64,000 bases of DNA, from assembly GCF_018327685.1 (NCBI RefSeq), contig NZ_BNEL01000001.1, positions 310,001 to 374,000 of the forward strand, in the 5' to 3' direction. A program made the position numbers and the translations under genes. Positions 9,017 through 17,588 of this stretch are shown one piece after another (position 1 is the first letter of the stretch; every line of letters starts with the position of its first letter). The notes beneath the pieces were generated by a model. It searched no databases and was not told the origin of the DNA. It saw only the letters and a program-made list of their open reading frames with translations. This DNA is from Streptomyces sp. TS71-3 (GTDB lineage Bacteria; Actinomycetota; Actinomycetes; Streptomycetales; Streptomycetaceae).

Positions 9017-10528
9017 CTAGGCCATCCACCGGTCCGGGCGTGCCGTGCGCCGTCCCGTTCGGGAGCGGTCGGCCTGGGCGTGCAGGAGGGCGCGTGCCTC
9101 CGCGGTGTCCCTGAGACGGGCCGAGACGGTGCGGCCCGCGCCGTTGTCCACCCGGACGTCCGCGAGCCCCGCGAGCCGCTCCCAGGGCCCCTGCACCAGC
9201 CGGACGCTCTGCACCTTCGCGTGCGGTACCAGCGAGACGGTGCGCCGCAGCAGTCCGCGGCGGGCCGCGAAGACGCTGTCGGTGACCGCGATCCCCTGCC
9301 CGCGCCACCACAGGGGCAGGCACCACCGGGCCCGGCGCGGCGCCGGTGAGAAGTCCCCCGGCACGTCGACCCCGGGCAGTACTCGGGCGACGACGTCCTG
9401 CGCGACCGATAGCGGCGCGACCGGCAGCAGGACCGTGTTCGCGGACCCGGCCACGTTCAGTTCGACCCGCACCCAGCCGCGCCGCCGCCACAGCAGGGGC
9501 TCGACCAGCCGCACGGTCTGCACCCGCCCCGGCGGCACCGTCTCGTGCGCCCGGTCGAGCAGGCCGTGGTCGATGCGGAGGCCGTCCGGCGACTCGCCCA
9601 CCGTCCAGTCGTACTCGGCGATGAACCGGCCCACCGTCCGCGCGAAGGCACCGCCGAGCAGCGGGGCGGCGACCGCGATCACCGTCCACAGGTTGTGGGT
9701 GAACATCCACAGCGCCACCGGGGCCGCCAGCGCCGGCACCACGGGGCCCCAGGCCGTGCCGGTCAGCGCCACCGAGAGGGCGAGGGTGCGCGGGGGCACG
9801 CGCAGCACCTGGCGGGACGGGGCCTCGCCGACCTCGCGCACCCGCTCGGGCGCGAAGCCCGCGGCGCGCGCCAGCAGCTCGGCACGGAGCCCGCGCGCGT
9901 CCTGCTCGCCCAGGTAGGCGAGTTCGTCCTTCTTGTCGGTGCCGACGACGTCGAGCTTCAGCTTCACGACGCCCACGAAGCGGGCCAGCAGCGGCTGGTT
10001 GACGTCCACCGCCTGCAACCGGTCCAGGCGGATGTGCGCGGTGCGCCGGAACACCAGCCCGGTGCGGATGCGCAGCTCGGTGTCGGTGACGGCGAAGTGG
10101 GTGAACCACCAGGTCAGAAAGCCGTAGAGGGCGGCGGCGACGACGAGCGCCGCCAGGCCGCCGAGGAAGGTGGTGACGGTCAGCTGGGAGAGCCGGTGCT
10201 GCGCCTGGTCGGGGTCGTGCACCGCCCAGCCGACGATGATGGCTATGGGCGCCCAGGCGCGGCGCAGCGGGGTGACGGGGTGCAGGCGGTGCTCGATGAC
10301 CTCGGTGGCTGTGGTGGCTGTGGTGGCTGTGGTGGCCGTGGTGGCCGTGGTGGTGGCTTTGGTGGCCGCGTCGGCGTCGGAGGTGGCCTCACCAGCCCCG
10401 TTGGCCTGACCAGCCCCGTAGGTCCCAGTGGCCTTGGTGAACTCGGTGGTCCCGGCCGTCTCCGCCGTCTCCCCGTCGCCGCGGGACACGGCCTCCGCGC
10501 CGCTCCCGTCCGCCTCCGGCGTCCTCAC
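9017..10528 (-). CDS. Bacterial PH-domain membrane protein (YdbT-like)
   Basis: 503 residues. After a low-complexity N-terminus with a Thr/Ala-rich tandem repeat (about 58-75) come two hydrophobic segments (about 95-108 and 118-137) and the first bPH_2/DUF304 domain with the typical FAVTDTELRIRTGLVFRRTAHIRLDRLQAVDV pattern. More membrane segments and further PH-like units follow (RVQTVRLVEPLLWRRRGW..., ITDSVFAARRGLLRRTVSLVPHAKVQSVRLVQGP). This is the YdbT architecture. Its start overlaps the stop of the next upstream gene, also a PH-domain protein, by 4 bases, so the two are coupled and probably form a membrane complex. Function in the family is poorly defined; envelope homeostasis is suggested. 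Confidence 0.88.
   Translation of the reverse strand: MRTPEADGSGAEAVSRGDGETAETAGTTEFTKATGTYGAGQANGAGEATSDADAATKATTTATTATTATTATTATEVIEHRLHPVTPLRRAWAPIAIIVGWAVHDPDQAQHRLSQLTVTTFLGGLAALVVAAALYGFLTWWFTHFAVTDTELRIRTGLVFRRTAHIRLDRLQAVDVNQPLLARFVGVVKLKLDVVGTDKKDELAYLGEQDARGLRAELLARAAGFAPERVREVGEAPSRQVLRVPPRTLALSVALTGTAWGPVVPALAAPVALWMFTHNLWTVIAVAAPLLGGAFARTVGRFIAEYDWTVGESPDGLRIDHGLLDRAHETVPPGRVQTVRLVEPLLWRRRGWVRVELNVAGSANTVLLPVAPLSVAQDVVARVLPGVDVPGDFSPAPRRARWCLPLWWRGQGIAVTDSVFAARRGLLRRTVSLVPHAKVQSVRLVQGPWERLAGLADVRVDNGAGRTVSARLRDTAEARALLHAQADRSRTGRRTARPDRWMA
10304..10348. repeat. Five 9-bp tandem repeats inside the PH-domain gene
   Basis: Unit GGTGGCTGT (later GGTGGCCGT) repeated five times in phase with codons, followed by degenerate units to about 10370. 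On the coding (minus) strand it encodes an (ATT)n-type Thr/Ala stretch in the N-terminal tail. Copy-number change by slippage would keep the reading frame. Confidence 0.85.
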
Positions 10529-11151
10529 AGGCCCGCCGATCGGGCCTCGCCCAGCTCCGTGAGGCGGTCCCGTAGGCGCTCGGCCTCCTCGGGGAGCAGG
10601 CCCGGGATACGGGCGTCCGTGGCGGCCGCCGCGGTGTGCAGTTGCACGCCGGCCAGGCCGAAGTGCCGCTCCACGGGGCCCGAGGTGACCTCCACGAGCT
10701 GCATCCGGCCGTAGGGCACCACCGTCTCCTCACGCCAGAGCACGCCCCGGCTGATGAGCAGGTCGTCGGCGCGTTCCGCGTACCGCCAGGAGCGCCAGTT
10801 GCGCCCCAGCATCCGCCACCCGCCGGCGAGCGCCGCGGCCGGTATGAGCGCGCACAGCGCCCAGAGCGGATCGACGAACAGCGCCGGCAGCACGACCGCG
10901 GCCACCGTCGCCGGGACCAGCCACACCGTGAGCAGCAGCCGCCGCATCCGCAGCAGCCCCGGCGGCAGCCCCACCCAGGCGGGGGCGCCGGCTTCCTCAT
11001 CCGCGCCGGCCCCGCCGCCGTACCCGTTCTCCGTGCCGGACCCGCCCAGGGGGCCGCCCGCGCGGCGCTCACCCCCGGAGCCGCCCGCGTCAGGCCCGCC
11101 GCCCGCGCTGCCGCCGCCGGCCGCCGTATCCGTCCCGCTCCCCGTCTCCAT
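10525..11151 (-). CDS. Bacterial PH-domain membrane protein (YdbS-like)
   Basis: 208 residues. A Gly/Ala-rich N-terminal tail of about 60 residues is followed by two hydrophobic helices ([21 protein letters not shown] and [18 protein letters not shown]) and a bPH_2 domain ([49 protein letters not shown]), the DUF304/YdbS pattern. ATG 11151 is chosen because sequence further upstream on this strand is antisense to nuoD2. It is the first gene of a two-gene operon with the larger PH protein (ATGA overlap) and is divergent from nuoD2 with only 69 bases between the starts. Biochemical function unknown. Confidence 0.88.
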   Translation of the reverse strand: METGSGTDTAAGGGSAGGGPDAGGSGGERRAGGPLGGSGTENGYGGGAGADEEAGAPAWVGLPPGLLRMRRLLLTVWLVPATVAAVVLPALFVDPLWALCALIPAAALAGGWRMLGRNWRSWRYAERADDLLISRGVLWREETVVPYGRMQLVEVTSGPVERHFGLAGVQLHTAAAATDARIPGLLPEEAERLRDRLTELGEARSAGL

Positions 11152-11220
11152 GCCGCAAGCGTACGTAGGACACACTGGTCGGGCCCCTCGAAGGAGCGAC
11201 GGAGAAGAGAGACCGGCGGC

Positions 11221-12372
11221 ATGAGCCCCACCACGGAGACCACGGTCGGCGTCGGCGGCGCCGCGGAGAGCACCGACATGGTGCTCAACATCGGGCCGCA
11301 GCACCCGTCCACCCACGGCGTGCTCAGGCTGCGGCTGGTGCTGGACGGCGAGCGCATCCTGCACGCGGAGCCCGTCATCGGCTACATGCACCGCGGAGCC
11401 GAGAAGCTCTTCGAGGCCCGCGACTACCGCCAGATCATCGTGCTCGCCAACCGCCACGACTGGCTGTCCGCGTTCTCGAACGAGCTGGGCGTGGTGCTCG
11501 CCGTCGAGCGGATGCTCGGCATGGAGGTCCCCCGGCGCGCGGTCTGGCTGCGCACTCTGCTCGCCGAGCTCAACCGCACCCTGAACCACCTGATGTTCCT
11601 CGGCTCGTACCCGTTGGAACTCGGCGGCATCACCCCCGTCTTCCACGCGTTCCGCGAGCGCGAGGAGTTGCAGAACGTGATGGAGGAGGTCTCCGGGGGG
11701 CGCATGCACTACATGTTCAACCGCGTGGGCGGCCTCAAGGAGGACGTTCCCGCGGGATGGACCGCACGCGCGCGCGGGGCGGTGGCCGCGCTGCGCTCCC
11801 GGATGGACGTCTACGACCGGCTGGTGCTCGGCAACGAGATCTTCCGCGGCCGCACCAGGGGCGTCGGCGTCCTGACGCCGGAGGCGGTGCACGCGTACGG
11901 GGTGAGCGGGCCCGTCGCCCGTGCCAGCGGCGTCGACTTCGACCTCCGGCGCGACGAGCCGTACCTCGCCTACCCCGAGCTGCAGGACACCCTCCAGGTG
12001 GTCACCCGGCAGGAGGGCGACTGCCTGGCACGCTTCGAGTGCCTGCTGGAGCAGGTGCACAACTCCCTGCGGCTCGCCGACGCCTGCCTGGACCGCCTCG
12101 CCGACCTGCCGCCGGGCCCCGTCAACCAGCGGCTGCCCAAGGTCCTCAAGGCCCCGGAGGGGCACACCTACGCCTGGACCGAGAACCCGCTCGGGATCAA
12201 CGGCTACTACCTGGTCTCCAAGGGCGAGAAGACGCCCTACCGGCTGAAGCTCAGGTCCGCGTCGTACAACAACATCCAGGCCCTCACGGAACTGCTGCCC
12301 GGCACCCTGGTCGCCGACATGGTGGCGATCCTCGGGTCGCTGTTCTTCGTCGTCGGCGACATCGACAAGTAA
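11221..12372 (+). CDS. nuoD2: Solitary NADH-quinone oxidoreductase subunit D paralogue (NuoD2)
   Basis: 383-residue homologue of the 49-kDa (NuoD/NDUFS2) subunit of respiratory complex I, encoded alone rather than in a nuo operon. Complex I landmarks are present: [15 protein letters not shown] (His32 matches the quinone-site His of NuoD), [11 protein letters not shown] (Arg58), [14 protein letters not shown] [11 protein letters not shown], and a C-terminal [13 protein letters not shown]...GDIDK. The residue aligned without gaps to the quinone-binding Tyr (NDUFS2 Tyr108) is Trp81 (RHDW). Divergent from the PH-domain operon and convergent with a MidA/NDUFAF7-type methyltransferase. A subunit swap into complex I or a separate role are both open. 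ATG 11221 has only a weak purine-rich RBS. Confidence 0.92.
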   Translation: MSPTTETTVGVGGAAESTDMVLNIGPQHPSTHGVLRLRLVLDGERILHAEPVIGYMHRGAEKLFEARDYRQIIVLANRHDWLSAFSNELGVVLAVERMLGMEVPRRAVWLRTLLAELNRTLNHLMFLGSYPLELGGITPVFHAFREREELQNVMEEVSGGRMHYMFNRVGGLKEDVPAGWTARARGAVAALRSRMDVYDRLVLGNEIFRGRTRGVGVLTPEAVHAYGVSGPVARASGVDFDLRRDEPYLAYPELQDTLQVVTRQEGDCLARFECLLEQVHNSLRLADACLDRLADLPPGPVNQRLPKVLKAPEGHTYAWTENPLGINGYYLVSKGEKTPYRLKLRSASYNNIQALTELLPGTLVADMVAILGSLFFVVGDIDK

Positions 12373-12401
12373 TCGACCACGCAATCGACCACGCAATCGA
12401 C
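12371..12401. repeat. Short direct repeat after nuoD2
   Basis: AATCGACCACGC occurs twice in tandem (12371-12382, 12383-12394) and is followed by a third partial copy. The first copy overlaps the nuoD2 stop codon, and the repeat echoes the last coding bases ATCGAC, so it may have grown by slippage at the gene end. Confidence 0.7.
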
Positions 12402-12507
12402 GAGTAGGCGGCAGGCCGGCGGTGGCGGTGACCATCGGCGGCGGGTAGGCGACGAGGCGGCGACAAGGCGGCGGTGAGCCGGTGGCGGGTCGCGGCGTGC
12501 TCGGCGG

Positions 12508-13788
12508 CTACGGGGCCGTCCGGGCGCCGTCCTCCGGCGGTACGGCGAGCGGGGTGCCCTCGGGGAGCGCCGCCGGGTGCGGCATGCCCACCGGTTGCAG
12601 CAGCCATCCGAAGGCGCCGAGTCCGTCCGTTGCCGTCAGTTCGGCCGCCTCGGACGCGGCGGCCAGGGCGCGTACGTAGGCGGCGGGGTCGGTGGTGGCG
12701 AGCGTCAGCGGGGGGTGTGCGCCGTTCACCCCCAGGGCGTGCAGCGCGTCGCGCTGGGTGACGAGACGGGGGCCGGCGGGACCTGCTCCCAGGGGGGTAC
12801 GCGCGGCTCCGGTTCGGCCTGCTCCGGCCGAGGCCGAGGCCCGTTCGGCGCCCGCCGCGGCACAGGCGTCCAGCGCCACGTGCGCGGTGATGTCGCAGGA
12901 GCCGTCCGGCACGGGCGGTACCTCGCGGCCGGCCCGGAAGCCGGTGAGTGTCCCGTGGGCGGGACGGGATGCCCGCAGGTGCCCGTAGTCCGCCGCGACC
13001 GCGTAACCGGCCCTCAGTGTGCCCACGGCGGCCGCCCACGCCCCGTCCCTGGGCCGCCCCACCTCCGCCCGCAGACCGGGCCGCGCGGCCCCCGGCCACC
13101 AGCGCCGCAGCCAGCGCGCGTCGGGGCCCTCGTCCAGCGGCCCGCCGAGCACCTCGGTCCCGTCGGGCCGGACGAGGACGCGGCGGAGCACGCCGTCGGG
13201 GTCCGCCTCGACGACGTCCAGGGGGACGTTGTCCAGCCACTCGTTGGCGAAGAGGAGGCCGGTCACGCCCTGCGGGGGAGTGGCGCACCAGACGACGTCT
13301 GCCGCTGCGGCTCCCGCTGCGGCCACCGGATCCCCCGCGCCCTCCCCGGGACCAGTCCCCGGACCGCCCTCACGGTCGCCCTCCGCACCGAGCGGCTGCG
13401 GCACCCCCGCCCGTTCGACCGCGTACCCGCGCGCGCGGGCCGCGACCTCGGCGGGCAGCGCCGCGAGGACGCCGTGCACCAGCTCGCCGCGGCCCGCGCC
13501 CATGTCGACGAACGCCAGCTCCGCCGGGTGGCCCAGCGCCTCGTCGACCCCGCAGAGCAGTCGCGCCACCGCCTCGGCGAACAGCCGCGAGGCGTGCACG
13601 GACGTGCGGAAGTGGCCGGCCGGTCCCTCGGGGCGCAGATAGAAGCCGCCGGGCCCGTAGAGCGCAGCCTCGGCCGCCTCCCGCCAGCCGGGCAGCGAGC
13701 CGAGCGGCACGTCGGGGCGCTCACCCGCGGGGTCCCCGCCGGCGCCGGGCAGCCGTTCTGCCTCATCCGTCACGGGCATCCGCCTCAT
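12508..13788 (-). CDS. SAM-dependent methyltransferase of the MidA/NDUFAF7 (COG1565/DUF185) family
   Basis: 426 residues. The N-terminal region carries the family pattern [37 protein letters not shown] and the SAM-binding loop [19 protein letters not shown] (about 93-111). Later come a [17 protein letters not shown] motif and ADYGHLR. The mitochondrial member NDUFAF7 dimethylates an arginine of the complex I NDUFS2 subunit, the NuoD homologue. This gene lies 135 bases from, and convergent with, nuoD2. Start uncertain: ATG 13788, ATG 13779 or GTG 13773. TGAGGCGG spaces best for GTG 13773. Two Ala/Gly-rich insertions (about 130-165 and 315-340) are specific to this copy or genus. Confidence 0.86.
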   Translation of the reverse strand: MRRMPVTDEAERLPGAGGDPAGERPDVPLGSLPGWREAAEAALYGPGGFYLRPEGPAGHFRTSVHASRLFAEAVARLLCGVDEALGHPAELAFVDMGAGRGELVHGVLAALPAEVAARARGYAVERAGVPQPLGAEGDREGGPGTGPGEGAGDPVAAAGAAAADVVWCATPPQGVTGLLFANEWLDNVPLDVVEADPDGVLRRVLVRPDGTEVLGGPLDEGPDARWLRRWWPGAARPGLRAEVGRPRDGAWAAAVGTLRAGYAVAADYGHLRASRPAHGTLTGFRAGREVPPVPDGSCDITAHVALDACAAAGAERASASAGAGRTGAARTPLGAGPAGPRLVTQRDALHALGVNGAHPPLTLATTDPAAYVRALAAASEAAELTATDGLGAFGWLLQPVGMPHPAALPEGTPLAVPPEDGARTAP

Positions 13789-13914
13789 CGGTCACGGGCA
13801 AAAGAGTAGGCGCAGGTCGCGGGGCCGCCTCCACCTTGCGGAGTACGAGCAGGCGATACGGATCGGCCCTCCGGTTGACTCCTGCACGCTGCACGCGTCT
13901 CTACGCTGGGTTAC

Positions 13915-15123
13915 GTGCAGCGCCTCTACGACTTTCTCCGCAGACACCCGACATGGGTCGACGGCTTCTGGGCCGTCATCCTCCTGGGTCTCGAAGTCGC
14001 GAGCGAGCTGAACCTCTCCACGCAGGGGGCGGCGCACAAGCCGTTCGCCGCGGTGTTCCCCATCGCCGTCGCCATGTCGGTCGTGATCGCCCTGCGCCGC
14101 AGGCTGCCGGAGCACATGCTCCTGCTCGCCGCCGTGGGCGGGCTCGCCCAGGTGGCGTTCGACGTGGCGGTCATGCCCGGGGACTTCGCCATGCTGGTCA
14201 TCATCTACACGGTGGCGGCCGACGGCGCCGGCTGGGCGTCCCGGTTCGCGCTGATCGGCGGCCTCTGCGCGGCGCCGCTGTCCCAGCTGGTGTGGCCGGC
14301 GACCAACAGCGCCGGCATCCTCGGCCAGGTGCTGGTGACGGTCTTCCAGGCCGTGCCGTTCGCGCTCGCCTGGGTGCTCGGCGACTCCGTCCGCACCCGC
14401 CGTGCCTACTTCGCCCACCTGGAGGAGCGCGCGGCCCGCCTGGAGCGCGAGCGCGAGGCGCAGGCCAAGGTCGCGGTCGCCGCCGAGCGCGCCCGCATCG
14501 CGCGCGAGCTGCACGACGTCGTGGCCCACAACGTCTCCGTGATGGTCGTCCAGGCGGACGGCGCCGCCTATGTCATGGACAGCGCCCCCGACCAGGCCAA
14601 GAGGGCGCTGGAGACGATCTCCGGCACCGGACGGCAGGCCCTCGCGGAGATGCGGCGGCTGCTGGGGGTGCTGCGCACCGGCGAGCCCGAGGACAGCGAG
14701 GACTACGTCCCCCAGCCCGACGTCGGCCAGCTCGACGAGCTCATCGAGCAGGTGCGCACCGCCGGCCTGCCCGTCGACTACAAGGTGGAGGGCACCCCGC
14801 GCCCGCTGCCCAGCGGCGTGGAGCTCACCGCCTACCGGATCGTTCAGGAAGCGCTCACCAACACCCGCAAGCACGGCGGCCCCGACGTCGGCGCGAGCGT
14901 GCGCCTGGTCTACTTCGACGACGGCCTCGGGCTGCTCGTGGAGGACGACGGCAAGGGGGCCCCGCACGAGCTGTACGAGGACGGCGGCGCCGACGGCCGG
15001 GGCCACGGCCTGATCGGCATGCGGGAGCGCATCGGCATGGTCGGCGGAACGCTGGACGCCGGACCGCGCCCGGGCGGAGGCTTCCGTATCAGTGCCCTGC
15101 TGCCGCTCAAACCCGCTCGCTGA
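13915..15123 (+). CDS. NarL-type sensor histidine kinase
   Basis: 402 residues. Five or so N-terminal membrane segments (from about residue 19 to 150, with no large external domain) suggest sensing within or near the membrane. A coiled linker (EERAARLEREREAQAKVAVAAER) leads to the HisKA_3 box ARIARELHDVVAHNVSVMVVQ with phospho-His200. The HATPase domain shows TNTRKHGG, VEDDGKG and GHGLIGMRERIGMVGG. GTG 13915 is used as start. Pairs with the response regulator 66 bases downstream. I recall this pair as conserved in Streptomyces, but I do not assign a name or signal. Confidence 0.94.
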   Translation: MQRLYDFLRRHPTWVDGFWAVILLGLEVASELNLSTQGAAHKPFAAVFPIAVAMSVVIALRRRLPEHMLLLAAVGGLAQVAFDVAVMPGDFAMLVIIYTVAADGAGWASRFALIGGLCAAPLSQLVWPATNSAGILGQVLVTVFQAVPFALAWVLGDSVRTRRAYFAHLEERAARLEREREAQAKVAVAAERARIARELHDVVAHNVSVMVVQADGAAYVMDSAPDQAKRALETISGTGRQALAEMRRLLGVLRTGEPEDSEDYVPQPDVGQLDELIEQVRTAGLPVDYKVEGTPRPLPSGVELTAYRIVQEALTNTRKHGGPDVGASVRLVYFDDGLGLLVEDDGKGAPHELYEDGGADGRGHGLIGMRERIGMVGGTLDAGPRPGGGFRISALLPLKPAR

Positions 15124-15189
15124 TGCACCCGGACCGCTCCCGGTGCCCGCTCAAGGCTGTCGCCCAGGCCCACGAAGGGATGTCCCCCG

Positions 15190-15915
15190 ATGCAGCCCAC
15201 CCCGCCGCCGTCGCCCCAGCCCCCCGAGCCCGGGCGGCCGATCCGGGTGATGCTCGTCGACGACCAGGTACTGCTGCGCACCGGCTTCGGGATGGTGCTG
15301 ACCGCCCAGCCGGACATGGAGGTGGTGGCGGAGGCCGGCGACGGCGCTGAGGCGCTGGAGGCGCTGCGCAGCACCTCCGTCGACGTGGTGCTGATGGACG
15401 TCCGCATGCCGCGGCTCGACGGCGTGGAGGCCACCCGCCGGATATGCGCCGCCGCCAGCCCCCCGAAGGTGCTCATCCTGACCACCTTCGACCTGGACGA
15501 GTACGCCTTCTCCGGGCTGAAGGCGGGTGCCTCGGGCTTCATGCTGAAGGATGTGCCGCCCTCGGAGCTGCTGGCGGCGATCCGCGCCGTGCACAGCGGT
15601 GACGCGGTCGTCGCGCCGTCCACCACCCGGCGGCTGCTGGACCGCTTCGCGCCGATGCTGCCCTCCGGTTCCGGGCAGGAGTCCGAGCAGAAGGAGCTGA
15701 ACCGCCTCACGGAGCGGGAGCGCGAGGTCATGGTGCTGGTCGCCCAGGGCCTGTCGAACGGCGAGATCGCCGCCCGCCTGGTGCTCTCCGAGGCCACCGT
15801 GAAGACGCACGTAGGCCGCATCCTCACCAAGCTCGGCCTGCGCGACCGCGTACAGGTGGTGGTACTCGCCTACGAGACGGGCCTGGTACGGGCCGGGGGA
15901 GGCACGGGCTTCTGA
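15190..15915 (+). CDS. NarL/FixJ-family response regulator
   Basis: 241 residues. A Pro-rich start (MQPTPPPSPQPPEPG) precedes the receiver domain (IRVMLVDDQVLLRTGF ... VVLMDVRMPR with phospho-acceptor Asp70, switch Thr in LILTTFD, and Lys in MLKDV). The C-terminal LuxR-type helix-turn-helix is LTEREREVMVLVAQGLSNGEIAARLVLSEATVKTHVGRILTKLGLRDR. Cognate of the upstream kinase, same strand. It probably controls transcription of its own targets; no binding sites can be read here. Confidence 0.95.
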   Translation: MQPTPPPSPQPPEPGRPIRVMLVDDQVLLRTGFGMVLTAQPDMEVVAEAGDGAEALEALRSTSVDVVLMDVRMPRLDGVEATRRICAAASPPKVLILTTFDLDEYAFSGLKAGASGFMLKDVPPSELLAAIRAVHSGDAVVAPSTTRRLLDRFAPMLPSGSGQESEQKELNRLTEREREVMVLVAQGLSNGEIAARLVLSEATVKTHVGRILTKLGLRDRVQVVVLAYETGLVRAGGGTGF

Positions 15916-15947
15916 CCGGGGCGGTGTCGTGGGGCCGCGCCCCGACA

Positions 15948-16157
15948 GGGGCGCGGGGAACTGCGCGAGCAAGCCCATGGGAGGGATGGTCCCGCGAGGG
16001 CCGGAACCACCCCGCCCGGAGGGCAGCCCCGGCCCAGGCTCACCCGGGCGGCCGCGGCGCGCACTGCGCCCCGATAGGGGCGCGGGGAACTGCGCGAGCA
16101 AGCCGAACGGGCGGATGGTCCTGTGAGGGCCGAAACCACCCCGCCCGGAGGGCAGGC
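15948..16157. repeat. Two 81-bp direct repeats, each beginning with GGGCGCGGGGAACTGCGCGA
   Basis: Copies at 15948-16028 and 16077-16157 align without gaps and differ at roughly nine positions. Both run from GGGGCGCGGGGAACT through GAGCAAGCC, GGATGGTCC and AACCACCCCGCCCGG to GGAGGGCAG. They lie between the convergent 3' ends of the response regulator and the aldolase gene. Unlike most copies elsewhere in the window, both point the same way. Confidence 0.88.
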
Positions 16158-16184
16158 CGGGGCAGCCCAGGCCCACGCAAACCC

Positions 16185-17393
16185 CTAACCCGGAAAGCCG
16201 CCCCGCGAGGAAATCCTCCCCGCGAACTCCGACACCGCCTCCTTGACGTCGTCCGGTGTCCACTCAAGGCCGGGCGCGTTCACGGTGACCTCGGTGCACG
16301 CGGTGCCGGGCGTGCCGGACGCGGTCCAGTTCCAGAAGAGCCCGGTGCCGGTCTCCTCGGCCTGCCGCAGGGACGCCTCCTGGAGCACCTCGGCCTCGTA
16401 GGGCAGCCACACCTGGAACTGGTGGGTGTGCGGCACCCCGGGGTGCACCCGCGCCCACGGCACCCCCGCGGCGGCGAGGCCCTCCTTGAGCGCGGCGGCC
16501 ACCACGCGCGCGTGCGCCACGTACGACGGCAGCCGCGGCAGTTCCCGGTCAAGGCCGATCAGCGCCGACAGGGCGGTCGGGAACTGGTGGGCGATCTGCC
16601 CGCCGTACCGGTGCCGCCAGGACCGCGCCTCGTCGGTGAGCGTCCGGGGTCCGGCGAGCGCGGCGCCGCCGAGGCCGCCCAGCGACTTGTAGAACGACAC
16701 GTAGACGCTGTCCGCGAGGTCCGCGACCTCGTCCAGGGAGTGCCCGAGGTGCGGGACGCTCTCCCACAGGCGCGCCCCGTCGAAGTGCACCACGGCCTCG
16801 CGCTCCCGCGCGGCCGCCACCACCGCGGTCAGCTCGTCCCAGGTGGGCAGCAGGAAACCGGGCTCCCTGAGCGGCAGTTCCAGCATCAGCGCCCCGAACG
16901 GCTCGCCGAACTCCCGCACCTCGTCGGCGGTCGGCTGCCGGGGCTCCCGGGTGGGGTGCACGGTGCGCAGGCCGCTGAGGGCCCCGAAGGCGCCCTCCTC
17001 GTGGACCTCGGGGTGGGCGAGCGGGTGCAGCGCGACCGTCGCGTTCCCCGTCCGGCCCGCCCAGCAGCGCAGGGCCACCTGCTGCGCCATGGTGCCGGTC
17101 GGGAAGAAGACCGCGGCCTCCTTGCCGAGCAGTCCGGCGACGCGCTCCTCCAGCGCCTGGACGATGCGGTCCCCGTACAGGTCCGGGGGCTCGTCCAGGT
17201 CGTGGACGAGCGGCCCGTGTTCGAGGAGCGCCGCGAGCCGCTCCCTCATGGGGACGTGCATCCCGTTGTGGCCGAGGCACCGCCGGACCGACCGCTGGGC
17301 GGCGATCCGGCGGGTGCGTATGGCGTCCTTGTCCTGCGCGACTTCATGTCGCGCGTCCTTGTGCTGCTGGTTCTCGCTGCTGCTCCCGCTCAT
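16185..17393 (-). CDS. Threonine aldolase / beta-eliminating lyase family PLP enzyme
   Basis: 402 residues of the PLP fold-type I family PF01212 (low-specificity L-threonine aldolase type), which typically splits threonine or allo-threonine to glycine and acetaldehyde. Visible: a substrate/PLP region GKEAAVFFPTGTMAQQVALR, a VVHFDGARLWES segment with the PLP-pyridine Asp, and YVSFYKSLGGLGGAAL containing the Schiff-base Lys. The first about 40 residues are charged and poorly conserved; I use ATG 17393 (MSGSSSENQQ) with CGGAAC upstream rather than ATGs 4 or 15 codons earlier. A stand-alone gene. Substrate is not certain: related enzymes act on other beta-hydroxy amino acids. Confidence 0.87.
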   Translation of the reverse strand: MSGSSSENQQHKDARHEVAQDKDAIRTRRIAAQRSVRRCLGHNGMHVPMRERLAALLEHGPLVHDLDEPPDLYGDRIVQALEERVAGLLGKEAAVFFPTGTMAQQVALRCWAGRTGNATVALHPLAHPEVHEEGAFGALSGLRTVHPTREPRQPTADEVREFGEPFGALMLELPLREPGFLLPTWDELTAVVAAAREREAVVHFDGARLWESVPHLGHSLDEVADLADSVYVSFYKSLGGLGGAALAGPRTLTDEARSWRHRYGGQIAHQFPTALSALIGLDRELPRLPSYVAHARVVAAALKEGLAAAGVPWARVHPGVPHTHQFQVWLPYEAEVLQEASLRQAEETGTGLFWNWTASGTPGTACTEVTVNAPGLEWTPDDVKEAVSEFAGRISSRGGFPG

Positions 17394-17588
17394 GTTCCGA
17401 AGCATGGCGTACGTCCCGTGCCCGGGGCACCGGTTCACCCGGCGTGACGGAGTATCCGGTTCCGCGGTCGGGTGTTCGGGACGTCACAGCCTGTGGATGA
17501 CACAGTCGCACCGGGGGCGGATAGCGTTAACATGACGAGAAATCGTCCGGTACCCCACAGCGGACTGGAACGGAAGGCCGCCGTACGC

